From contig QANY01002483.1 of the NCBI GenBank assembly GCA_003255025.1, positions 1-64,000 on the forward strand: a stretch of 64,000 nucleotides of DNA, read 5' to 3'. The stretch comes from Datisca glomerata. Its lineage: Eukaryota > Streptophyta > Magnoliopsida > Cucurbitales > Datiscaceae. Each line of letters opens with the position of its first letter. Position 1 is the first letter of the stretch. A model generated the notes under the pieces. That model was not told where the DNA came from. It worked only from the letters and a program-made list of their open reading frames with translations, and did not search any database. Position numbers and translations under genes: made by a program. Below are positions 54,535 through 64,000 of the stretch, in pieces.

Positions 54535-57500
54535 AAATGTAGGCGTGTATAATCTCTTATCCCCAAGTCCTCCAAATGACCATAAAAAACTTTATTGCTT
54601 CAAGTCTTCGTGAATGGATCTGCCAGGTTATTGATCATCGAAATATGTGTAACCACAACATTTCCATTTTAAACAATTTTTCTAATCAGGTGATATTTAC
54701 GTTCTATGTGATTGGATCTCTTGTGGCTTATAGGTTCCTTGGAATTCGCTGCAGCCCCACTGTTAGCAAAATAAAGTGTTATGGGTTTGTCAGCGTTTAG
54801 AACAACTTCTAGTGTCTTCAAGAACTTCTTAAGCCATACTGCCTCCTTTGTAGCTTCACAAACTGTCACATATTCAGGTTTCATGATAGAATCAACAATG
54901 TAAGATTGCTTGATACTTCTCCATATAACTGCTCCATTGTTCAAGATGAACACCGATCCTGAAGTGGACCTCCTAAAATTCTTGTTTGCTTGAAAATCAG
55001 AATCAGTATACCCCGTTATATTCAAGTCATTATCTGAATACACAGGCATGTAGTTCCTTGTTCTCCTCAGATACTTAAGGACATGTTTGATGGCACTCCA
55101 GTGCTCGATTTCAGGATTAGATTGAAAACAACTCACCACACCCACGGCATAGCAAATGTCTAGTCTCGTGCAAAGCATCACATACATGAGACTTCCTACG
55201 GCTGAGGCATAGGGAATCTTTCTCATGTTTTCCTCTTCTTTAGGAGTCTTGGGAGACTACTTTTTGGAGAGGCTGACTCCATGTCTAAAAGAAAGAAATC
55301 ATTTCTTGGAGTTTTATATACTGAAGCGATCCAACACCTTATCAATATATGTTGTTTGAGACAGTGCTAATTGTCTGTTCTTCATATCTCGAAAGATCTG
55401 AATACCTAAGACAAATGTAGTTTCTCCAAGATCCTTCATATCAAATTATTTTGCAAGTCCAAACTTAACATTAAATAATTTTCCTACATCATTCACAATG
55501 AGTAAAATATCATCTACGTACAAGACTAGAAAAATCGCATTCCATTCGTGTATCAGCTTATACACACATGGTTCTCATCCACTACATGTTCAAAACCATA
55601 GTTCTTAACAGTTTCGTCAAATCTAATATTCCACGATCGTGACGCTTGCTTAAGTCCATAAATGGACTTCTAGCCTCTTGGCCTTCCTCCATGAATCTGT
55701 CTGGTTGAGCCATATAAATGCGCTCACTAAGATTGCCATTCAAAAATGCAGTCTTGACGTCCATTTTCCAGATTTCATAATCAATGGCAGTTATAATGGA
55801 AAAAAAGGATTCAGATGGATTTAAGCATGGCCACCGGTGAGAAAGTATCCTCTTAGTCTATACCTTCCTTTTGGGTGTAGCCCTTGGCTACCAGCCTAGT
55901 TTTGAATGTTTCTACATTACCATCTGGACCTCTTTTCTTCTTATAGATGCATTTGCATCCTACGGGTTTTACCCCTTCAGGAAGATCTACAAGCTTCCAG
56001 ACTTTGTTCGAGTACATCGAAAGTATCTCAACATTCATGACTTCTTGCAATAAGTTTACTTTAGGACTAGCCATGACCTTTGAATATGAGACAAGTTCAT
56101 CAAAGTCCTTATCTGAGATAGCTATCAAAGGTTCTCCATAGAACATATACCTCTCAGGTTGTCTCATAACTCTCCCACTACATCAGGGCTTCATAGGCTT
56201 TGGCTCTTGTCGTGGTTCTTCCATTATTGGATCAAAAACAATTTTTGATTAGGGATTCAGTGTCCTCCCACTCTATAATTCATTTAGCACAATTGTTCTT
56301 CTCGACTATACACTTTTAATGTAATCTTCTTCAAGAAAATGAGCATTCATGCTAACGGATGTTTTCTAGTCAGACGTACTGTAGAAGATGTACCACTTCG
56401 TTCTTTTAGGATATCCAACGAACATGCATAATTCTGAACGACTGGCCAACTTGTCTGCCTTCGATTTTAGAACATGTCTGGGCACCCTCATATTTTGAAA
56501 TGCTTAATAGATGACTTTTGTCCATACCATATTTCATATAGTGTACCGGGCATCGTCTTCGATGTAACTTGGTTCAGAATATATGACGTTTTTTCGAAGA
56601 CATATCCCCAGAAAGAATCTGGGAGGGATTAGTAACTCATAATAGATCTAACAATATCCATTAGAGTTCGATTCCTTCTTTCTGATACACCATTTTGCTG
56701 TGGCGTACCAGGTGTTGTAAGCTGAGAAATAATACATTATTCCTTAAGAAAATATTTGAACTCTCCTAGCATGTACTCTCCATCATGATCGGATCATAGT
56801 ATTTTTATTTATCTTTATAATTACTTTTCAACCAAGGCCTTATACTCTTTGAACTTTTCAAAGGTTTCAGACTTTTGACGCATTAGATAAACATGACCAA
56901 AACGTGAGTAGTCATCAATAAAGATTACAAAGTATTCATAACCTCATCTTACTTGGATATTCAATGGCCCACATACATCACTATGTATGAGTTCAAGGCA
57001 TTGAATGACTCTTTCACCTTTTGCTAAAAAATGTATATTGGTCATTTTGCCTTCAATATAGGACTTGCATGTGGGTAGTGATCTCACACTTAAAGTTTGC
57101 AAAGGACCATCATTTTAATCTTGTCCAGGCTAATATGCCCAAGGCGTAAGTGCCACAAATAAGTTAGATCGGTTGAGTCATACTTCAACCTTTTATTATC
57201 CCTTTCTGAATCATTAGTCATATATTATTGGAACTATTGGTTTTACGTGAAACGGTTTATTAAACATGTGTGCAATGGTAATTAGGCATTCATTTATAAA
57301 AATATCAATATATTTATCAATGAATTTAAGATCAAATCATTGTTCAATTAATTCACCAATAGAAATAAGATTCTTATAAAAAATTGGGATATAATAAACA
57401 TCACGTAAAATAATAAAATGTTTCTCAAAATATAATTTAAAAGTTTCCACAGATACGGCCGATACTAGTGCGTCACTACCCTAGCAGAAGCTGTATTCGC

Positions 57501-58389
57501 CCTCGTCACGCCTTATGACTTCCCTGAGGTTATGAATACATAACAGGCCTCAGTAACCATTAATATATTTTTAGATCCCAACCTTTTGAGATATTACGGG
57601 TAGTTACGTTTCCAATGACCACTAGCTCCATAGTGATGACATTTGTCTTTCGACTTATCTTCTCTCACGGTGCTCTTGCCTTTGGCAGCTCTCAACTTTT
57701 GCTTCATCGCTTTCCTTGTAACACTTCTCTGTTTCTTCTTAGAGCTAGAGGTGGAAGGCTTTCTTTCAGTAAAGTTAGCATCTCCAGACTTCCTCTTGCC
57801 CTTCAAAAACTAGAGTCTTAGCAAGTTACAGCTCCTTCATGAGCTCAGGAAGTGAGTATTTCAGCTTATTCATCGAATAATTAAGCTTGGAGTTCTCAAA
57901 GGTACTAGGCAAAGTTTCTAGGATGATATCCACCTGAGTCTCACCATCAACTTCAGCACCCATGATCTTCATCTCATTCAGATAACTGATGATCAGCATC
58001 ATATGTTCTCTGACAGGGGTTTCAGGTTTCATCCTGCAGTTCATGAAATTACGTACAATTGTCTGTCTGGCTTGACGACCCTAATCTCCAAATATTTCAG
58101 TGATGTTCAACATTATATCAGCGGCGATCTCAAAGTTTTGATGTTATTGTTGCAACACATTGCTCATAGATGCCAAGATGTAACATCTGGTGATCTTATC
58201 CAACCAATAAGCATAAACATCATTTTCCTCTTGAGTTGATTCAGCAATAGGCTCGAAGAGACAAGGGGTAGTGATGAACTTATGCTTTTCTACCGTCAGC
58301 AGAATATCAAGATTTTGTTTCCAATCCACATAATTTTCACCAGTAAATTTGTTCACATTAAAAATAGTTGAGATATGGGCTATCGACAT
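54535..58389 (-). pseudogene. Copia gag-pol polyprotein, many frame breaks
   Basis: On the minus strand the domains appear in Copia order. Gag from 58389: MSIAHISTIFNVNKFTGENY, VDWKQNLDILLTVEKHKFI, then near 58000 EHMMLIISYLNEMKIMGAEV and FENSKLNYSMNKLKYSLPEL. A zinc knuckle follows at 57600-57660 (CHHYGASGHWKRNY, second and last Cys changed to Tyr). Integrase fragments lie between about 57250 and 56300 (words of the GVxERRNRTLMDIVRS block near 56650-56690). Reverse transcriptase starts near 56040 (VWKLVDLPEGVKPVGCKCIY, KARLVAKGYTQKEGID-like) with MDVKTAFLNGNLSERIYMAQ at 55764 and VLYVDDILL near 55525. RNase H is at 55226-54669 (RKIPYASAVGSLMYVMLCTR, YTDSDFQANKNFRRSTSGSV). Numerous stops and shifts show it is inactive. 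Copia order is fixed by integrase preceding reverse transcriptase. Confidence 0.85.
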
Positions 58390-60069
58390 GATTACTGAAA
58401 AGAATAAATAAATGCTCAATCGTTTAGGAAAGTATGATGCATGATGCAACTACTTAAATATTTAAAAATCCGTTAGAAAATATTTTCTTCATGATGTTAC
58501 GATAAAAAATGATAGATTGTCTCGTCGAGGGATGAAGTCCAAACTATCTCTTATGTATCGAGACTCTTCTCATTTGGTTTATGCTCAAATGTCTCCACAG
58601 CTAGCTTAAGCAATCACCAATGATTTTTGCACCCTGAAACCATTGACTAGCACCTAAGTGGGGATTCTAATATGCTTCAGTCTAAGTGTTTAACCAACGC
58701 ATCAACTCTTAAAAGCTTCTATGGACTAACAGTCCGTCTATGGGACGACCCTGCCCCACCACTTCCTTTAGAAGTCTTAGTTTCTCAAGCAACTTGATGA
58801 CTCAAAGCGACACGACTCCAAAGTTTCTCTCATTGAAAAGAGAACTGCTATGGGCGGTTCTAAACCATTCCTCGTGGCACGATCAAGTTCGCGTTGGAGT
58901 CCTTGGAAAATTTTAACGTAAATGATCCTCCCATTTAGTTTTTGGAAAAACTTTGGATTTTTTGTTTCCCAAAACATAACTTTTATTAATTTGAAAAACG
59001 TGATGAAAGTTATAAATCCTTTCTTAATTTTAAATCCAATTTAAAATCATGACCATTATAAATTTCACATTGCAATTAAATTATAGCCATTATAAATTAA
59101 TCTATAATGATGTATGTACATGCTACATGGTATTAGCGTATCCATAATGCACGATTAGAATTAAATCATACATTCAAAATTAATCTCAATCTTGGCTTAT
59201 GTCTTTTTACAACCCAAAAAAATAATAAATAAATTACAAATTAATTTATAAACAAATCTTCAAGGCGGCAGTAATAGTCTATTTGTCCTTCAGGTTGTCC
59301 CACCACTTTGTAACTCTTTATAAAAGTCCATTCCCATTATAGAATCAAAATTCAAATTTCAAATTTTAAATTTTAAATTTCAGAAATTCAAATTTTAAAT
59401 TTCAAAAATTCAAATTTTAAATTTCAAAAATTCAAATTTTAAATTTTGATAAAAACCCTTTAACTAAGGAAAACTATTTTCCTAATTAAATAATCTCAAT
59501 CTTCTTTAAAAAACCAAAACAATTGATAAAAGATAACATTGATAATTATCTTTTGAATTCAAAATTTAACATATAAAAAGATAAAATAGATAATTATCTT
59601 TGATATTAAAATCATCTTTTATTCGTTTAAAATTCAAAATTTAAAAGATAAAAAATAGGACAAGGGTTATTATGAAACATTATAGCATTTTCTAAATCCT
59701 AATTGTTATCACCTAGGATTTCACAAACCCTAGTACCATGTAGGGTACGACAACAGACAGTGACGGCGACGAGCGCCTGAACAATATCGTCAGCAGCCAG
59801 AACAGTAACACCGGCCGCCGGAACAGTAACTCCAGCGTGAATAGTAAAATAACAAATTTTGCAACAAAATAAATTACATAAAATCCTATGCCTCGAATTC
59901 GACCTACATCAATTCTAAATTGAAATAAAAATGCCTAGAGTCAATAGTTAGAGATCCAATCACATGACACGCTCAAAACAGTTTTGAATCTACCATACAA
60001 AATCATATGTCAATATCCACAAAATTCACGATACATTCATTTCAAATATCAATATGCATAAGCAAGAAT
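58390..60069 (-). other. Untranslated leader of the Copia element
   Basis: About 1.7 kb between the primer binding site and gag, without conserved protein. It includes a tandem stretch at 59345-59450 built on AAATTCAAATTTTAAATTTC. A leader this long is unusual for a simple Copia element, and part of it may be inserted DNA. Confidence 0.5.
59345..59450. repeat. 22-bp AT-rich tandem repeat
   Basis: Four to five copies of AATTCAAATTTTAAATTTCA plus one or two A bases, nearly exact. Confidence 0.8.
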
Positions 60070-60086
60070 CTATTGCTCTGATACGA
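60070..60086 (-). promoter_or_regulatory. Primer binding site of the Copia element (tRNA-Met type)
   Basis: On the minus strand TCGTATCAGAGCAATAG follows the end of copy C (...CCTAGCA, AT). It differs from TGGTATCAGAGC at one base and sets the orientation of the element. Confidence 0.75.
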
Positions 60087-60088
60087 AT

Positions 60089-61103
60089 TGCTAGGACCAG
60101 TTGGTTTTAAAATTAATTAAAAATAAGTTTGAACCACGAACGGTGCATGGGCGGAATATAAAAAAAATCAGTTAACTTATTTAATCAAATTAAATAACTT
60201 CAAACCAAACAACGTGTGATTATGCATATATGACATTAAACGAGAAGATAATGCTAGAAACAAAATTTTCACATATACCTTGCATCATAGAATTTCTTAA
60301 CTGGCAGAATTTCTTCGAGCGTTCTTCGTGTTCTTCAAGCTTCGAGATCCGAATCACGCACTTGAACTCCAAAATTTTTTTACGAATTTCATCCACCAAC
60401 AACCCACTCATTAATTTCATAAAAATATATCACGATAATTTTGTGTAGTAATTTAAGTGTGAGCTCTCAAAACGATTGAAGAAGAAAAAATTCTTTCAAT
60501 ATAATTATCGACGGCAACAGGGAGGGAGAGGAAAACATTTTTCTTTCTTTTGCCCTTTTAACAAGTAATTATATCTTATACAATACCTATCTGTAATCAG
60601 ATTGCCAATTCGAACTCACTCATTTGACACATCAAATATTACAACTAACTAAGTCAAGCTACGTATTCACCTTAGGATTAAGGTAATTATGCAAATATCC
60701 TTAAGGCCTAACAATTAGATTTAGAGCTAAGTAAATAGTTTTGGGCTCTAAACTAATTTGTTACCGGTCTATTCAACATGTTCATAACATGTCTAGGTTA
60801 ATTGTTTGAGTCTCGACTCTCATGCCCCAAGAATGGAATTCATTGGTTCAACCTAACAGTCGTAATTCGATTCGATTGTCCAGTCGGTCCTAAGACTACG
60901 AATATCATTATGAAATTTCTTAGAAAATTTCATCTGAAGACGCATCTGCCTTCACTCTTTGTTCATTGATGAAAGTTTCAGTACTTGAGTAATTTATAGA
61001 CACACTTTAATAAAACTTTCAATTGATTTATAAGAATTCAATAATACTAATGTCTAATTAAATACAAATATATAGTTATTACACACTATTTTATGGACAT
61101 ATT
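60089..61103 (-). repeat. 5' LTR of the Copia element (copy C)
   Basis: On the minus strand it runs from AATATGTCCATAAAATAGTG near 61103 to CCTAGCA at 60089, next to the primer binding site. It matches copy B at 60209-60600 and 60600-61103 but lacks about 880 bases (53125-54003 of copy B); the junction reads CAGATTGCC. Its last 120 bases do not match copies A or B. The first bases of the LTR are lost at the junction with the neighbouring Gypsy relic. Confidence 0.72.
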
Positions 61104-61134
61104 GTCATCGCCGCTCACCACTATAAGTTTCCTA

Positions 61135-61260
61135 ATTATGGTTTAGGAACTATAGGGTTTAGGAAATCTTGAGGTTTTAGAAACTTTTGGGTTTAGGAAA
61201 CTTTGGGATTTTGAAAACTTTTGGGTTTAGGAAACCTTAGGGTTTTGGAAACCCTGGTGT
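61135..61260. repeat. TTTAGGAAACTTTGGG-type tandem repeat
   Basis: Five or six imperfect units of about 18 bases (GGGTTTAGGAAACTTTGG, GGTTTTGGAAACCCTGG and similar) lie between the Copia LTR and the Gypsy relic. Together with the following 180 bases they form a spacer of unknown origin. Confidence 0.65.
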
Positions 61261-61440
61261 GCACAAGATCATGTTGGGCCTTAGGCTGACATGGACCCAC
61301 CAAGCCTGTTGAGGTGTTGGACTGAGCAAGGGTAGCATGACCCAAATAATTCGTAGGGATTTGGAATTTGATTCGTCCCAATCAAGTCCCTAAAAATATT
61401 TTTATTTAATTCGGTAATTTTTCAACACTAATTAATTAGA

Positions 61441-64000
61441 ATTTATTTTCCACGGTTTTGAGTTCCCCGGGAGCCATTTTTTCTACGAGCGTGAAACGCT
61501 GACACTTGTCACACATTTTTCCATATTGTTTGACATCCTGATGCATTTGGGGCCAGTAGTATCATTCATTCATGACTTTTATGGGCTAGTGATCTAGCCC
61601 CGCGTGGTTTCCACATATGCCCTCATGGATTTCCACTAGCACATACTGGGCTTCCTTTTCTCGTAGACACTTTAGGTACGATCCTACAAACATTTTCTTA
61701 TATAATACCCAGTTAATCACCTTTTAACTGGTACTTCGTTGTTGCATCTTTTTGCAAGTATTTTATCTTTAGGAAGCTTATTTTTTCAAGTAAGCGGGTT
61801 ATGTTATCCTGCCAACTGGGCTCATGTTCAACTTCTACATCATCCACGTTAGCCCATGGGAGCTTGGTTCCATCAGAATTTATATGGGGACGTCCCTTTT
61901 GTAAGGGAAGCGTAATGAAGATCCTAGGTTTTCTAGGGCATCAACATGCTCATTCTCAGTTCTTGGGATTTGCTGGATCTCATAATCTTTTAACATACTA
62001 AGGAGATCATTTGCCCATTGTAAGTATTATACCATCCGTTCATATTTTTCTATGTACTCTCCCGTGACCTGCTTCACGATTAACATGGAATCATAGAAAA
62101 TTTTAACCTTAGTTACTTCATATTCCACATTGAACTCGAAGGAGATGGAGTGTTCCAATATTTCACCGAAGGGAGTTTATGCCACCACCCCTACTAATGC
62201 TCATCTACTATTCGAAACACCATCCACAAAGAGTTTCCAAGTTCCATCTTCTCTCGTTTGGTGGGCTTCCCGTTCAACTTCCCCTTCTGTGAAGTCTGCT
62301 ATGAAATCTACTAACGCGTGTCCTTTTATTGAAGTTTAGGGATCGTAACTGATGTCATATTGACTTAGCTCAATTGACCATTTTACTATTCTCCAGTTTG
62401 CCTTTGTTGAGTGTAGAAGTCTTTTAATGGGAGAATGGGCGAGTACCTTGATGTTGTGGGCTTTGAAGTAGGGCCTTAGCATTCGTGCTGCAGTTACAAC
62501 GTCCAGTACTAGCTTATTTATTCGTTTATATCTTGTTTTTACCACAACAAGGCTTTTACTTATAAAGTATACAATTTTTTGTTTCCTTTATTCTTCTTTG
62601 ACGAGTACTGCGCTAACTGTCTCCATTGAGACGGCTATATACAACAAAAGTTACTCACCGGGAGTAGGTTTGGAGAGTAAATAAGGGCTAGTCAGGTACT
62701 CCTTAACCTTGGTAAAGGGTTCTTCACAGTCTTCATTCCAAGTGCTCACGGAGTTTTTCCATAACCTTCCAAAGAAAGATTTGAATCTGTACGTTGGCTT
62801 GGAGATGAACTTGTTCAGGGAAACCAATCTTCCCGTTAATCCTTGGATTTCTTTGAGGTTCTACGGGGACCTCATTTCTATGATCACCTTTATCTGGCCT
62901 GGGTTTACTTCAATTTTTTGTTGTGTGATTAGAATCCCAAGGAACTTTCTTGTGAACACTACAAAAGTGCACTTCTCCAGGTTTAGCTTTATAAAATTTT
63001 GCAAAAGGCTTATTTAAGATCTTGAATGTGGTTTTCCCGCTTCTTACTTTTGACCATCATGTCATCAACATAGACTTCCATATTCTTTCTGTTTTGTTCA
63101 CAAAAAACCATGTTTACCAATGTTTGATAAGTTACACCTGCATTCTTTAGACCAAAGGGCATGACTTTTTAGCAATATACGTCATACTCAGTAATGAAAG
63201 AAGTTTTCTCCTGATTGGGTTGGAAGATTTTCACCTTATTGTAACCTGAGTAAGCATCCATGAAGCTGAGCAGTTCATGCCCTGAAGTGGCATCCACCAT
63301 TTGATCTAGCATTGGCAGAAGGTATTCATCTTTGGGGCATGCTTTGTTTAGGTCAGTGAAGTCGACACAGATCCTCCACTTTCTGTTCTTATTTCATACC
63401 ATTACTACATTAGCAAGCCATTCGAGGTAGTTCACTTCTCTGATGAAATCTATTACTAAGAGCTTTTCAACATTCTCTTTGATCCCTTGGTTACGTTCTA
63501 GAGAGAAGCTTCTCTTTTTTTGTTTCACATGTTTCATAGCGGGATTCGTGTTCAACCTATGGTAAATGATCTCTTTTGGAATGCCAGGCATTTCCTGTGC
63601 CGCTGCTGTCAATATATCTTTGTTTTCCCTTAGAAATTCTATCAACTTCTTTTTCTCACTTTCTTCAAGATAGGTGCCAACGCTTGTTATTTTCAGGGTC
63701 CCTTCCTTTAAGCATATGGGCTCCGTTTCCTCTCTCGCCTCATAACTTGGGTCGTCTTGCCCTTCTTCTGTAATTGCTACAGGCCCACATGTCATTTTCC
63801 TTCGACCTTTCATGTAGTCTTTTTCTTTGCAGATTCTAAAGTGGCCACTGAACAGATATGAGCCACGGCCTGGTCGCCTTTGATTGTTTTCACTCCTTCT
63901 GGTGATGGGTATTTCAACACTTAGTAGAATATTGAGGGTACAACCTTCATTTTGTGGAGTCAGGTCCTTCCTAGGATTAAGTTGTACTGGGAAGTTGTTC
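61441..64000 (-). pseudogene. Ty3/Gypsy pol relic (protease, RT, RNase H, integrase start)
   Basis: Read on the minus strand from the right edge: the end of the protease (VVPSIFYQVLKYPSPEGVKT, IKGDQAVAHICSV), a reverse transcriptase start (EFLRENKDILTAAAQEMPGI, VKQKKRSFSLERNQGIKENV, FIREVNYLEWLANVVMV at 63813-63394), the catalytic VYVDDMMV near 63075-63050, an RNase H-like connection (MLRPYFKAHNIKVLAHSPIK, ANWRIVKWSIELSQYDISYD), a second archaeal-type RNase H (WKLFVDGVSNSRWALVGVVA, 62250-62190) and the integrase zinc-finger region (CDKCQRFTLVEKMAPGEL near 61500-61460), after which it breaks off. Stops and shifts occur throughout. The MPGI...H motif and the two RNase H-like segments suggest the Tat/Athila branch, which I infer only. 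Gag and at least one LTR lie outside the window. Confidence 0.82.

Noticed and set aside
1..64000. CRISPR arrays, operons, prokaryotic systems
   Set aside because: All direct repeats seen are minisatellites or LTR repeats without unique spacers, and gene structure is clearly plant nuclear.
1..64000. tRNA, rRNA or snoRNA genes
   Set aside because: I saw no complete cloverleaf or rRNA segment by eye; the Pol III boxes found belong to SINE-like sequences. A tRNAscan-SE or Infernal run would be decisive.

Overview
The window is nuclear DNA from a flowering plant, most likely a eudicot. It is AT-rich and gene-poor. Its genes carry short GT-AG introns, one encodes a plant-specific arabinogalactan peptide, and nearly every plant transposon class is present as relics (MULE, CACTA, Copia, Gypsy, LINE, tRNA-derived SINE). 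Nothing in it looks bacterial or organellar.

Four host genes can be modelled with intact reading frames. They are an arabinogalactan peptide (+, 12058-12258), a DUF1639 protein (-, four coding exons, 302 aa, 17543-22187, with a TATA box near 23980), a clade E-like protein phosphatase 2C (-, five exons, 348 aa, 41167-43475) and a BABAM1/MERIT40-like subunit of a BRCC36 deubiquitinase complex (-, three exons, 258 aa, 45754-48316). All splice junctions in the three spliced models follow GT-AG and keep the frame. A fifth unit on the minus strand, of unrecognised family, shows three exon-like blocks (40398-40339, 33274-33077, 32952-32743). What would be a roughly 200-bp intron between the first two is split by a 6.9-kb retrotransposon.

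Layout from left to right: 1-4.8 kb, the right part of a MULE carrying a MURA C-terminus and a convergent DUF1985 (Ulp1-type) gene; 5.2-6.4 kb, a 5'-truncated LINE with a target duplication; 6.4-11.6 kb, gene-free AT-rich DNA with two 22-bp minisatellite arrays; 11.9-12.6 kb, the AG-peptide gene; 13.1-15.8 kb, a Copia gag relic and a LINE relic; 16.1-17.2 kb, a tandem duplication; 17.5-24.0 kb, the DUF1639 gene; 24.7-28.7 kb, LINE, Copia and SINE relics and an AT-rich minisatellite; 29.0-31.6 kb, a complete CACTA element coding only a Transposase_24 protein; 33.36-40.22 kb, a Gypsy element with gag but no pol, very long LTRs and a perfect CAATT target duplication; 41.2-48.4 kb, the PP2C and BABAM1-like genes; 48.6-50.1 kb, a probable solo LTR just upstream of the BABAM1-like gene; 52.2-61.1 kb, a decayed Copia element of the same LTR family; 61.4-64 kb, a Gypsy pol relic running off the right edge.

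The host genes do not form a visible pathway or cluster. I found no clear new biological system. The most rewarding items are the intron insertion of the gag-only Gypsy element, the compact CACTA element, a possible alternative promoter inside intron 1 of the DUF1639 gene, the mosaic LTR family with built-in hairpins, and the paired 22-bp arrays. Exon models were built by eye from translated motifs and splice consensus. UTR ends, relic borders and transposon lineage names are inferences.
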